Shown here: in pieces, positions 1 through 7,599 of the stretch
Position numbering within the stretch: the stretch's first letter is position 1
Layout: every line of letters starts with the position of its first letter
Assembly (NCBI GenBank): GCA_022570975.1
Contig: JACZYS010000021.1
Coordinates: 1-18,517 of the forward strand
Direction: 5' to 3'
DNA: 18,517 nucleotides
Origin: Candidatus Zixiibacteriota bacterium
GTDB taxonomy: Bacteria > Zixibacteria > MSB-5A5 > GN15 > FEB-12
Notes under the pieces: model-generated
Seen by the model: the letters and a program-made list of their open reading frames with translations, nothing else
Database searches by the model: none
What the model was told of the DNA's origin: nothing
Position numbers and translations under genes: made by a program

Positions 1-528
1 TACAATAGAATCCCTTATGGTTCCTTCACCTACACCAATACGCATATCATTAAGGATTGTTCTCACTATATACTTAGCTTCATTTGGTTTTGCTGATGTT
101 AATAGTTCAGCGATTAATCGTAATTTCTTGTCTATTGAACCCATACCTTCAATTGTTGCAAGGTCCCTTAAATTTTTCAGAACTTTATTTATTGTAAGAG
201 TTTGAGAGGCTAATGTAGCCTGTTTTCTTTTATTTAGCAAGTTATAGGCAACTGTCCCTAAATCTCCGGTCTTTTTCCATTCCTTGTATATTCTATCTTT
301 TACATCCCCAGATGCTACGCTTATTGCTTTAAGAATTGTTTTTGATGCTATTCCTATCTCTCTCTCATCCCATCTTGGGAAGATTCGGCCTTCTAACAAG
401 AGAATTGTTGTGCCTAAATCATCTAAACTAACTTCTTTGAGAAACTCAGAAATTATATTTGTATATTCTAGCCTTTTTGTTGTTGATTCAAGTTTTTCAT
501 AGATTTCAACAAGTTTTGAGTAGTGCAT
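1..528 (-). CDS. lig: ATP-dependent DNA ligase, archaeal type (N-terminal part, cut by window edge)
   Basis: An uninterrupted 176-codon frame runs from the ATG at 528 leftwards off the window. The N-terminus matches archaeal-type ATP-dependent DNA ligases: MHYSKLVEIYEKLE, then TTKRLEYTNIISEFLK, a GRIFPRWDEREIGIAS block at about residues 47-62, KTGDLGTVA at about 87-95, and the conserved R-T-I-L-N-D-M-R-I-G-V-G-E-G-T run near the end. Only the N-terminal DNA-binding domain is visible. The adenylation domain with the KxDG lysine and the OB fold lie beyond position 1. These enzymes seal nicks using ATP, whereas the housekeeping bacterial LigA uses NAD+, so this is probably a repair or accessory ligase. 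The start is chosen because no other ATG, GTG or TTG fits upstream in frame. The ribosome site is poor (AAAGG almost touching the ATG). It is divergent from the lipoprotein at 697. The family call is secure; completeness cannot be judged. Confidence 0.88.
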   Translation of the reverse strand, partial: MHYSKLVEIYEKLESTTKRLEYTNIISEFLKEVSLDDLGTTILLLEGRIFPRWDEREIGIASKTILKAISVASGDVKDRIYKEWKKTGDLGTVAYNLLNKRKQATLASQTLTINKVLKNLRDLATIEGMGSIDKKLRLIAELLTSAKPNEAKYIVRTILNDMRIGVGEGTIRDSIV

Positions 529-696
529 ACCTTTAACTAAATTTATCAGATTTAAAAATATATCTAAATGACCTACTCCCCAACATGACTAGGTTATTTT
601 TTAGGAGAAAGCCATACCAGAAAAGGTTACATTTACACCTCATAGAAATCAAAGATAATAAAAATCTCTTAGATTTTTTGTATCTTCTGAAAATTT

Positions 697-1587
697 ATGT
701 CCTTTCTTAAACCACTGTGTCTTACTATTTGGATTGTTCCAATATTTATGTCCTTTTTTGAATCTCATTTTATTTTTTCAATAATTATCTTCACATCATT
801 GTCAATAACGTCATGCACACTGGGAAATTTCCCGTTTGGCTCAGGGGGTGGAGGGGCAAAAGACCCAAATCTTGAGTTGTGGGAGAGCCACGCCACAGAA
901 GTATACAAAATAGACCAGAACTTTTCTCCAACTGAAAACCAAGACATAGTTTATTACCTCACCGTAGTTAACGGAGAAGTTGAACTTGTGATTGACACCA
1001 ACATATATATATCTACCGAAATCTTTATATTACCGGATTTCTATTCCATAGAAGATATGTTTGAAATCATTGCAAGTGTTCCCAACAACAGACCATATAG
1101 ATTTGAAGTTGAGTATGACTCCGTATATGGCTATCCGACCTATATATTTTATGATTCGACGGTTAGTAGAAATAACGATTTCTTCTACATTAACACAAAA
1201 TTAGCGGAGCTGGATGCAGAAAAACCGTTCTCATACGATAAAAGAAAAGAGTGGGAAGAGCTTGAAATCACAGAATACAAATTTGAGCAAAATTGGATTT
1301 GTTTTTGTCCGCTAAGATCAGCACTCCTGACAGTTAAAGATAACCTCATTGAGTCCGGCATAAAACTTCCGGACAGCACCACTTTGACTCTGCAGGAGGC
1401 AAGGGACAATTTTGTAACTATTGACAATCTCTTTAATATTCTTGATCAAGCCTTTGCCCTCGACCTATATGAGGTCATGACGGTTGTGTACGACACAAAC
1501 ATAGCATACCCCAGAAATATATATATTGACCAGTATTTGCATGTAGCAGATGATGAATACAATATTGTTTCAGAAATTAAGTTTTAA
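697..1587 (+). CDS. Lipoprotein with two DUF6174-like repeats
   Basis: This predicted 296-residue lipoprotein has a hydrophobic stretch ending in a lipobox, SITSC, with the lipidated Cys at 40. A glycine-rich linker follows (about 48-54). The C-terminal part has the DUF6174 pattern: a W..ITEY start, CFC at 202-204, a short 'LTVKDN' strand, TIDNLFNIL at 241-249, then VVYDTNIAYPRNIYID (263-278) and ADDEY. An earlier block repeats it without the CFC: YSIEDMFEII (116-125) and VEYDSVYGYPTYIFYD (138-153). The protein is therefore two degenerate copies in tandem. Function is unknown; location is probably the inner leaflet of the outer membrane or the periplasmic face. The start is uncertain. A second ATG at 748 gives a shorter signal sequence, neither start has a visible Shine-Dalgarno, and the n-region lacks positive charge from 748. 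Confidence 0.72.
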   Translation: MSFLKPLCLTIWIVPIFMSFFESHFIFSIIIFTSLSITSCTLGNFPFGSGGGGAKDPNLELWESHATEVYKIDQNFSPTENQDIVYYLTVVNGEVELVIDTNIYISTEIFILPDFYSIEDMFEIIASVPNNRPYRFEVEYDSVYGYPTYIFYDSTVSRNNDFFYINTKLAELDAEKPFSYDKRKEWEELEITEYKFEQNWICFCPLRSALLTVKDNLIESGIKLPDSTTLTLQEARDNFVTIDNLFNILDQAFALDLYEVMTVVYDTNIAYPRNIYIDQYLHVADDEYNIVSEIKF

Positions 1588-1602
1588 TAGGCAATTGGAG
1601 AG

Positions 1603-1881
1603 TTATTTTAACAGCACCATTTTTTTGGATATAGAAAAATCACCGGATTTTAATTTATAAAAATAAATTCCGCTAGAAACAATTTCACCAGCCTCGTTGG
1701 TTCCGTCCCACTCAGTAAAATGAATTCCCGCAGAGAGCATTTCAGACAAAATCGTTTTTACTTTTTGCCCTAATGAATTATAAACAGAAAGTTCAACTAC
1801 GGATTTGACATTGCAAGAACAATCAGAAATAGGATATGAAATTTTCTCTAACCCGAAGTATTTTATGTCTATCCTTTGTTC
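1603..1881 (-). pseudogene. Remnant of a type IX-secretion-style C-terminal domain
   Basis: On the minus strand an open frame of about 92 codons ends at a TAA (1603-1605). It encodes the typical end of a type IX-sorted secreted protein of this kind of bacterium: VVELSVYNSLGQKVKTIL, then AGIHFTEWDGTNEAGEIVSSGIYFYKLKSG, finishing SISKKMVLLK. It closely parallels the end of the intact domain at 7316-7595. The frame is closed upstream by a stop at 1882-1884, has no plausible start codon, and lacks the FPNPFNPS block that should precede ISYPIS. No passenger domain is found upstream in any frame. I read it as the decayed tail of a secreted protein gene. It explains most of the 417-bp gap between its neighbours; the rest (1885-2004) is promoter-like AT-rich sequence. 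Confidence 0.8.
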
Positions 1882-1971
1882 TCATTACATAAAATGATAT
1901 TTGTTAAAGATAAATTTTCAAATTATTTTGTAATATTTGGAATAATAATGCTTTAAAAATTACTTGCCAAA

Positions 1972-1977
1972 TATAAT
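1972..1977 (+). promoter_or_regulatory. Possible -10 element of the symporter gene
   Basis: A perfect TATAAT lies 27 bases before the ATG at 2005. The hexamer 17 bases upstream (TGCTTT, 1949-1954) is a poor -35, so this is only a candidate. The region is AT-rich and such hexamers arise by chance. No Shine-Dalgarno is visible before the ATG. Confidence 0.25.
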
Positions 1978-2004
1978 TCGGTTTCTTATCTAAAGCATTG
2001 AAAT

Positions 2005-3393
2005 ATGGAAGAATTTAATCATTACTTAGACACTATAGCCGGCCATGTCTGGGGAGTTCCCCTAATTGCACTCTTATTAGGCACCGGTTTATTTCTAACA
2101 TACAAATTAATATTAATTCAAGTTCGTGGTTTTGGCCACGGTGTTGCCATTACCAGCGGAAAATATGATAACCCCAATTTAAAAGGTCAGCTGACTCATT
2201 TTCAGGCACTTTCCGCAGCTTTATCGGCTACAATCGGGATCGGAAATATTGGCGGTGTAGCAACGGCAATATATTTTGGCGGCCCGGGGGCAATTTTCTG
2301 GATGTGGGTATCGGCTTTCTTTGGCATGGCCATAAAATATACTTCATGCACCCTGGCCATTAAGTATCGCAAAATTGACCCCGATGGCAACGTCCGCGGC
2401 GGCCCCATGTATTTCATTGAACTGGGGATGAAGAAAAAATATAAGCCATTGGCCTATATGTTTGCCATCTGTACTGCCATTGCAGCGTTTGGTGCCGGTA
2501 ACCTGGTGCAGTCGAACACTGTTGCCCATTCACTTATTGATGCTTTTGGTATTTCTGAAGCCTCAGAGGGAATGTTCAGGTGGATGATAGGTGCCTCGCT
2601 TGCCACTCTTGTCGGTCTTGTCATTATTGGAGGAATAAAAAGAATTGGTCAGGTAGCATCATATCTGGTGCCAATTATGTCTGTCCTATATGTTGGTTCA
2701 GCTTTGATAATACTCTTTTTGAATATTGAGCATATCCTTCCATCATTTGAACTTATTTTCTATCATGCCTTCAACCCAACCGCTGCCACCGGCGGATTTG
2801 CCGGCTCAGCTGTCTGGCTAACGGTTCAATGGGGGCTCAAACGAGGACTCTTTTCAAATGAATCAGGATTAGGATCGGCGCCCATGGCACACTCAGCGGC
2901 CAAAGTTGATGAACCGGTGCGTGAAGGTTTGGTGGCTATGCTGGGACCATTTATTGATACAATTATTATTTGTACCATGACTGCTCTTGTTATTATCATT
3001 ACCGGCCAATGGAACAGCGGTATCAACGGGGCACCTCTGACCGCTCATGCCTTTGATTCTGCCCTGCCCGGATTTGGACAGTGGATGGTTGTGATTGGCA
3101 TTTTACTGTTCGCCTCCTCAACTGTTATCAGCTGGTCTTATTACGGAGAAAAAGGAATTGAATACTTGTTGGGTGACAAAGCAAAAGTCCCATACAGGTA
3201 CGTATATTTATTATTTACTCTCATCGGAGCCAGATTAGATTTAGTAGCTGCCTGGTCTTTTGCAGATATTGCCAACGGACTTATGGCTGTTCCCAACTTG
3301 GTTGCTCTGGTCGCTTTATCCGGCACTATTGTAGCTATGACCAAGAAATACTTTGATGAAAAAGAAGAGGGTCTCCACAAACCATTCAAATAG
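2005..3393 (+). CDS. Sodium:alanine/glycine symporter, AGCS family
   Basis: This 462-residue membrane protein imports alanine or glycine with sodium across the cytoplasmic membrane. Diagnostic AGCS (AlsT/DagA) blocks are present in order: LSATIGIGNIGGVATAI (73-89), GGPGAIFWMWVSAFFGMAIKY (92-112), LAIKYR followed by DPDGNVRGGPMYFIELG, and GLKRGLFSNESGLGSAPMAHSAA at about 276-298. About ten hydrophobic segments follow the family layout, and length is normal. In 'KYTSCTLA' many relatives have Glu where Ser114 stands; I note this but do not infer loss of function. The ATG at 2005 is the first start consistent with the family and has no clear Shine-Dalgarno. The gene stands alone. Its last codons and terminator are duplicated just downstream (3431-3469). 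Exact substrate cannot be read from sequence. Confidence 0.93.
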   Translation: MEEFNHYLDTIAGHVWGVPLIALLLGTGLFLTYKLILIQVRGFGHGVAITSGKYDNPNLKGQLTHFQALSAALSATIGIGNIGGVATAIYFGGPGAIFWMWVSAFFGMAIKYTSCTLAIKYRKIDPDGNVRGGPMYFIELGMKKKYKPLAYMFAICTAIAAFGAGNLVQSNTVAHSLIDAFGISEASEGMFRWMIGASLATLVGLVIIGGIKRIGQVASYLVPIMSVLYVGSALIILFLNIEHILPSFELIFYHAFNPTAATGGFAGSAVWLTVQWGLKRGLFSNESGLGSAPMAHSAAKVDEPVREGLVAMLGPFIDTIIICTMTALVIIITGQWNSGINGAPLTAHAFDSALPGFGQWMVVIGILLFASSTVISWSYYGEKGIEYLLGDKAKVPYRYVYLLFTLIGARLDLVAAWSFADIANGLMAVPNLVALVALSGTIVAMTKKYFDEKEEGLHKPFK

Positions 3394-3411
3394 GTGGCAG
3401 AGCCACTTTTT
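3394..3411 (+). terminator. Intrinsic terminator of the symporter gene, copy 1
   Basis: GTGGC (3394-3398), loop AGA, GCCAC (3402-3406), then five T. The stem begins on the base after the TAG stop. The stem is short but G/C-rich and directly followed by the T-tract. Confidence 0.72.
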
Positions 3412-3448
3412 CCAATGTTGAAGTTTTCCTCACAAACCATTCAAATAG

Positions 3449-3466
3449 GTGGCTGGGCCGCTTTTT
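3449..3466 (+). terminator. Intrinsic terminator, duplicated copy 2
   Basis: GTGGC (3449-3453), loop TGG, GCCGC (3457-3461), then five T. The A-to-G change at 3460 turns a U-A pair into a U-G wobble, so pairing is kept, while the other two changes fall in the loop. Presumably a back-up terminator before the epimerase gene. Confidence 0.65.
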
Positions 3467-3614
3467 CCAGAGGTTAAATTTCCTAATTTTTTCAATCTAA
3501 ATTTTTGTAGCATTTTGACTCAGAGCGCTCTAAACTCAACCAAAGAAATATTAATATTGTGAAAAAGTACTATATCTTAAATATGGTCTATGACCCAAAT
3601 AGGAATGTAATATA

Positions 3615-4544
3615 GTGAATTATCTGATTACAGGTGGGGCCGGTTTTATAGGATCAAATATCGCTCTCACTTTAGTTGAGCAGGGGGATAATGTCCGAGT
3701 TCTTGATAACCTTGCCTCAGGATTCCGTCAAAATTTAAAGTCAGTAGAAGACAAAATTGAATTTATTGAAGGGGACATAACAAATTTTGATACTGTTACA
3801 AAAGCAGTGAAGGGTATGGACTATGTCCTTCATCAGGCCGCATTGCCCTCTGTTCCACGCTCGGTAAAAGACCCTATCTCTTCTAACGAGGTAAATATCA
3901 CGGGAACATTGAATCTCTTGCAAGCATCAAAGGAAAGCGGCGTCAAAAAATTTGTCATGGCATCCTCATCATCAATATACGGTGAGTCAGAAGAGTTGCC
4001 CAAGCATGAACAAATGGAGACATTACCGCTCTCCCCATATGCCGTCACCAAGTTAGCCGGAGAAAACTATTGCAAAGTTTTCTGGGAGTTATACAGATTC
4101 CCAACGGTAGCCTTGAGATATTTCAATATCTTTGGGCCAAGCCAAGACCCCGGTTCAGAATATTCTGCCGTTGTCCCCAAGTTTATTACATCTCTTTTAA
4201 AAGGAGAAAGCCCGGTGATATATGGCGATGGCGAACAGTCTCGTGATTTCACCTATATTGATAACTGCGTTCAGGCAAATATATTGGCTGCCACCAAAGA
4301 AAATATTGTCGGTCATAATTTTAATGTCGCCTGCGGCTCTCAGTTTACTTTAAACCAGCTCGTTGACGAACTCAAAAAAATAATGAATGTAAATGTAAAT
4401 ACTATTTATAAAGATGAAAGAGTTGGTGATATCCGCCATTCATACGCTTCAATAGACAAGTTCAAGCAGGCCGGTTACAACCCTCATGTCAGTTTTGAAG
4501 AAGGCCTCAGAAAAACCATAGACTTTTTTAGGGGAAATGACTGA
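3615..4544 (+). CDS. UDP-N-acetylglucosamine / UDP-glucose 4-epimerase (extended SDR family)
   Basis: This 309-residue nucleotide-sugar epimerase would interconvert UDP-Glc(NAc) and UDP-Gal(NAc) in the cytoplasm through a 4-keto intermediate with bound NAD+, feeding polysaccharide synthesis. The NAD+ site is GGAGFIG (7-13) with an acidic D31 at the end of beta-2. The catalytic set is the SSSS run (117-120), Y142 and K146 (YAVTK). The substrate region RYFNIFGPSQDP (168-179), EYSAVVPKF and GDGEQSRDFTYIDN (204-217) resembles the WbpP-type UDP-GlcNAc 4-epimerases more than GalE, so an N-acetylated substrate is likely; this is inference. The start is GTG at 3615, since MNYLITGG is the expected N-terminus; AGGA lies 10 bases upstream. 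It stands between two unrelated genes and is not in a visible polysaccharide cluster. Confidence 0.9.
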   Translation: MNYLITGGAGFIGSNIALTLVEQGDNVRVLDNLASGFRQNLKSVEDKIEFIEGDITNFDTVTKAVKGMDYVLHQAALPSVPRSVKDPISSNEVNITGTLNLLQASKESGVKKFVMASSSSIYGESEELPKHEQMETLPLSPYAVTKLAGENYCKVFWELYRFPTVALRYFNIFGPSQDPGSEYSAVVPKFITSLLKGESPVIYGDGEQSRDFTYIDNCVQANILAATKENIVGHNFNVACGSQFTLNQLVDELKKIMNVNVNTIYKDERVGDIRHSYASIDKFKQAGYNPHVSFEEGLRKTIDFFRGND

Positions 4545-4644
4545 ACCGTATCCTCTTTTTTGATCATTAATATTAAAATACAAAATTTTTCATTCAAATT
4601 AATTTTGTTCCAAATTTTACCAATTTTATTATATTAGATATAGT

Positions 4645-6954
4645 ATGATTTACTTGGTCAGAATTTTAATTTTATCAGTTCTCATAGCCCCCACGGCAAT
4701 AGCAGGGAGCCTGACTCCCGAGCTTATTAAAAAAATATCAGAGCAAACAGAAAACGAAATAATTTCTGTCTGGATTAAACTTCCCGATATTCAGAACAGC
4801 TCCACATTCAAGAAACAGGTAAATACAATCTCATTAGACCGTGCCAAAAGATATAAAGCCGGAGTAGAAATCCTTCTTTCCGGTCATGCAGTTGCCCAGC
4901 AAGATCTTTTGCAACTGCTTGAAAATCTAAAAGAACAGAAGAAACTTAACAATTACAAACCACACTGGCTGGTGAACATTGTAGAAGCAGAACTGCTGGC
5001 AAGTGAACTTGATCTGCTTTCAAATCGCAATGACATAGAAGTTATCACCCTTCCCCCTAAAATAGTTCTGAACAAAAGCAGGACTAACAGTAAGATGTTA
5101 TCTCAAACCAGCTCATCAGTTATAGGAGATAACCTCAAACTCATCAAGGCAGATTTAGCCTGGCAGGCCGGATATACAGGTGCCGGAAGAATTGTCTGCT
5201 CCATAGATGGCGGAATTGATGGCAGCCACCCGGCACTCAAAAATAACTGGCAGGGTAAAGATGGTGACTCAGCCGCAGCCTGGTTTGACCCTATTGATAA
5301 ATTAAATTATCCACATCCAATTTATTCCGGAACAAATCCTTTTCACGGAAGCTGGATAATGGGTGCAATGGTCGGACATGATGATATGACCGGTGACACT
5401 ACCGGAGTAGCACCCGGTGCAAATTGGATTTCCGCTGCTGTTTTAGATATATTTGGAGGTTCAATAATTGACGGTTTTGAATGGGCTGTCAATCCGGATG
5501 GAGATTTCAATACAATAAGTGATGTCCCCGATGTAATAAATAATAGCTGGGGTATTGCTTATATTGGGTGCCTGGATTATTTTTACACTATTATTGACAA
5601 TGTTGAAGCACTGGGAATTGTTACAATCTTTGCTGCCGGTAACGAGGGCTCTTCAGGCACAAATATTACCAACCCGGCAAACAGGGCCCTTGATTCAATC
5701 GATTGTTTTGCCGTTGGAGCCGTTGATGCGGCATCGCCTCCGGTAGTTGCTTCATTCTCATCGAGAGGGCCATCAGATTGTAACGGTGCTACCAAGCCAA
5801 ACGTAACGGCACCGGGAACGGGCATAAGAACTACTCAAGTTGGAGGTGGGTATACACTTGAACAAGGGACTTCGCTTGCTGCTCCCCATGTTTCGGCTCT
5901 GGTCGCCTTGCTAAGAGAAAAAAATCCGAACGCTACTGTCGATCAAATAAAAACCGCAATTTTTATAACAACGCAAACTTTTGGATACACTCTTCCGGAC
6001 AATGATTATGGCTGGGGAATTATTGACTGCATGGCTGCCTTAAATGCTTTATCAGCTGTTAACTCCGCTCCCAATTTAAAAGTCTATGATTTTGACCATA
6101 ACCCACTTTCAGCGGGTGATACTGCTTCGGGCACGGTTGTACTGATAAATCGGGGAGCTTCAGCAACCGGCATTTCATTTACAGTAACAGCATCTGACCC
6201 ACAATTATCGATATTGAACGGAACTGCATTTTATGGAACGATTAACGAGGGTGACACCCTCCGTTCCGCCGACACAATCAGGGCAGTTATTGGGCAAGAT
6301 GTGTTAGACGGCACAATTTTGACGGCTGATATTTTGATTTCAGATGGCGGCTCGTATTCTAAAACAGAAAGACTATATTTTCAAGTCGGCAGTAAACTGA
6401 TCAGGTCTTTTGTAACCCACGGCATAAATAATATCAGGTTTAGCCTTACCAACTACGGTACATTCGGAATTGCCGATGAGGGTGAATTCCCACTGGGGGG
6501 GGAGGGATTTATATTTAACTCGGCTCAAAATGATCTCTGGGAAGGCGGCCTGATGATTGGAAGAACAACCGGTATGGTTTCAGACGGTGTTAGAAATGAA
6601 CTCGGTGAGCCGGATGGTGATTTTGCGGTGGCACCGGGAGGGAATATAGTTTTGAATGCTCCGGGCATACTTGCTGACGAAGAATCTTATGCAATCTTTG
6701 ATGATTCACGGGCTGAAAATCCAATCGGGCTTAGCATAAAACAAAGTTCTTTCGCTTTCAATAAGCCGTCAAACAGTAATTACATAATCTTACAATATGA
6801 AATAAAAAACATAAATTCTACTTCCGTCAGCAACATCTACACCGGAATTTATCTTGATTGGGACGTTGTCAATTTTATTAACGTCGGAGGCTATGATACA
6901 AGTCTGCAGTTTCTCTGGACGGCGGATAAAGTTTCTGGAGAGATTTTGGCATAA
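4645..6954 (+). CDS. Secreted subtilisin-like serine protease (S8), 5' part of a frameshifted gene
   Basis: The 769-residue product has a signal peptide (cleavage near A20), an N-terminal propeptide-like region to about 165, and an S8 domain to about 455. The catalytic triad is complete: D188 (SIDGGID), H234 (FHGSW) and S410 (GTSLAAPH), with oxyanion Asn333 in AAGNEG. The second His usual in HGTH is Trp here, but it is not the catalytic one. A beta-sandwich region follows (about 460-575, CARDB/NEW3-like in pattern), then a further domain that breaks off at a TAA (6952-6954). The missing C-terminus continues in another frame at 6954-7595, so one ancestral protein of about 980 residues is split. 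The -10-like TATATT at 4630-4635 lies very close to the ATG, and no Shine-Dalgarno is seen. Role: extracellular protein degradation. Confidence 0.9.
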   Translation: MIYLVRILILSVLIAPTAIAGSLTPELIKKISEQTENEIISVWIKLPDIQNSSTFKKQVNTISLDRAKRYKAGVEILLSGHAVAQQDLLQLLENLKEQKKLNNYKPHWLVNIVEAELLASELDLLSNRNDIEVITLPPKIVLNKSRTNSKMLSQTSSSVIGDNLKLIKADLAWQAGYTGAGRIVCSIDGGIDGSHPALKNNWQGKDGDSAAAWFDPIDKLNYPHPIYSGTNPFHGSWIMGAMVGHDDMTGDTTGVAPGANWISAAVLDIFGGSIIDGFEWAVNPDGDFNTISDVPDVINNSWGIAYIGCLDYFYTIIDNVEALGIVTIFAAGNEGSSGTNITNPANRALDSIDCFAVGAVDAASPPVVASFSSRGPSDCNGATKPNVTAPGTGIRTTQVGGGYTLEQGTSLAAPHVSALVALLREKNPNATVDQIKTAIFITTQTFGYTLPDNDYGWGIIDCMAALNALSAVNSAPNLKVYDFDHNPLSAGDTASGTVVLINRGASATGISFTVTASDPQLSILNGTAFYGTINEGDTLRSADTIRAVIGQDVLDGTILTADILISDGGSYSKTERLYFQVGSKLIRSFVTHGINNIRFSLTNYGTFGIADEGEFPLGGEGFIFNSAQNDLWEGGLMIGRTTGMVSDGVRNELGEPDGDFAVAPGGNIVLNAPGILADEESYAIFDDSRAENPIGLSIKQSSFAFNKPSNSNYIILQYEIKNINSTSVSNIYTGIYLDWDVVNFINVGGYDTSLQFLWTADKVSGEILA

Positions 6955-7595
6955 TGGGGAAGAATCAAACAGCGATTAATAAAAAAGCAGAGCATGTTGG
7001 TAATGGCAGAATTGAATTCACGAAACTTGGTGATTATTATCCTTCCGGTGACGGATTCACAGAATCTGAAAAGTATTTTGCTCTTTCTGGAGGTTTTTCA
7101 TCTTCAGAAACTTATAAGACAGCTGCTGCAGACTTAAACCAGGTAATTTCATCCGGACCAAAAACTATGGCCGCCGGAGAAACCGACACCGTTGCCTTTG
7201 CCTTAATAGCCGGATTTAGTTTTTCAGAAATTTCAACGGCCGCCGCAAATGCCCAAATTGCTTATGATAACGGAATCTCAGTAGGAATAAATGACAGACC
7301 CCATCACGATTTACCTGATAATTTTTCACTTTCCCAAAATTTCCCCAACCCCTTTAATCCATCAACGACTATAAGTTTTGAAACAGCCATAAAATCAGAA
7401 GTGAAACTTTCTATTTATAATCTATTAGGGCAACAAGTAAGAGTTTTGTTGAATGAAGAATTACCGGGCGGAATTCATTTTATAAACTGGGACAGCAATG
7501 ATGAGTATGGAAATTCAGTTTCATCAGGGATATACTTTTACAAGTTAACAGCCGGCTCATATTCACTATCAAAAAAAATGCTTCTGCTTAAGTAA
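6954..7595 (+). CDS. C-terminal part of the S8 protease with type IX-style sorting domain (other frame)
   Basis: This 213-codon frame carries the rest of the protein that begins at 4645. It first completes the interrupted beta domain (through the AFALIAGFSFSEI region). It then has the sorting domain FSLSQNFPNPFNPSTTISFE, LSIYNLLGQQVRVLL, SGIYFYKLTAG, ending SKKMLLLK, which directs secretion and surface attachment in type IX-like systems. It lacks a signal peptide, so as a separate product it could not be exported. Its frame is open back to 6930, upstream of its first ATG; a stop at 6927-6929 marks the earliest point for the frame change. The stop and start overlap as TAATG, which would allow reinitiation, but a single-base indel (real or assembly error) is the simpler explanation. 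Confidence 0.85.
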   Translation: MGKNQTAINKKAEHVGNGRIEFTKLGDYYPSGDGFTESEKYFALSGGFSSSETYKTAAADLNQVISSGPKTMAAGETDTVAFALIAGFSFSEISTAAANAQIAYDNGISVGINDRPHHDLPDNFSLSQNFPNPFNPSTTISFETAIKSEVKLSIYNLLGQQVRVLLNEELPGGIHFINWDSNDEYGNSVSSGIYFYKLTAGSYSLSKKMLLLK

Positions 7596-7599
7596 GTTC

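Larger units (their letters stand above)
3376..3469 (+). repeat. Tandem duplication of gene 3' end plus terminator (two copies, 55-bp period)
   Basis: Positions 3376-3414 and 3431-3469 are 39-bp direct repeats with 36 identities. Copy 1 holds the final codons of the symporter (HKPFK-stop) and the terminator hairpin; copy 2 repeats the same codons, stop and hairpin. Similarity continues weakly with one gap into the following 16 bases, so the duplicated unit is about 55 bp. The three differences are at 3399/3454, 3401/3456 and 3405/3460: two in the hairpin loop and one in the stem. Confidence 0.9.

Noticed and set aside
17..502. Plus-strand ORFs of 62 and 72 codons at 17-205 and 284-502
   Set aside because: They are shadows of the DNA ligase frame on the minus strand, which has clear homology.
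660..679. AT-rich hairpin with a T-run (AAAAATCT / AGATTTTT)
   Set aside because: Only one G-C pair, so weak as a terminator, and such palindromes are expected by chance in AT-rich spacer.
5326..5360. Apparent loss of a catalytic His in the S8 protease (HGSW instead of HGTH)
   Set aside because: The catalytic His of subtilases is the first His of HGTH, which is kept as H234; the second is not essential.
6930..6954. Programmed -1 frameshift joining the two protease frames
   Set aside because: No X-XXY-YYZ heptamer in the correct phase and no evident downstream stimulatory hairpin; an indel is simpler.
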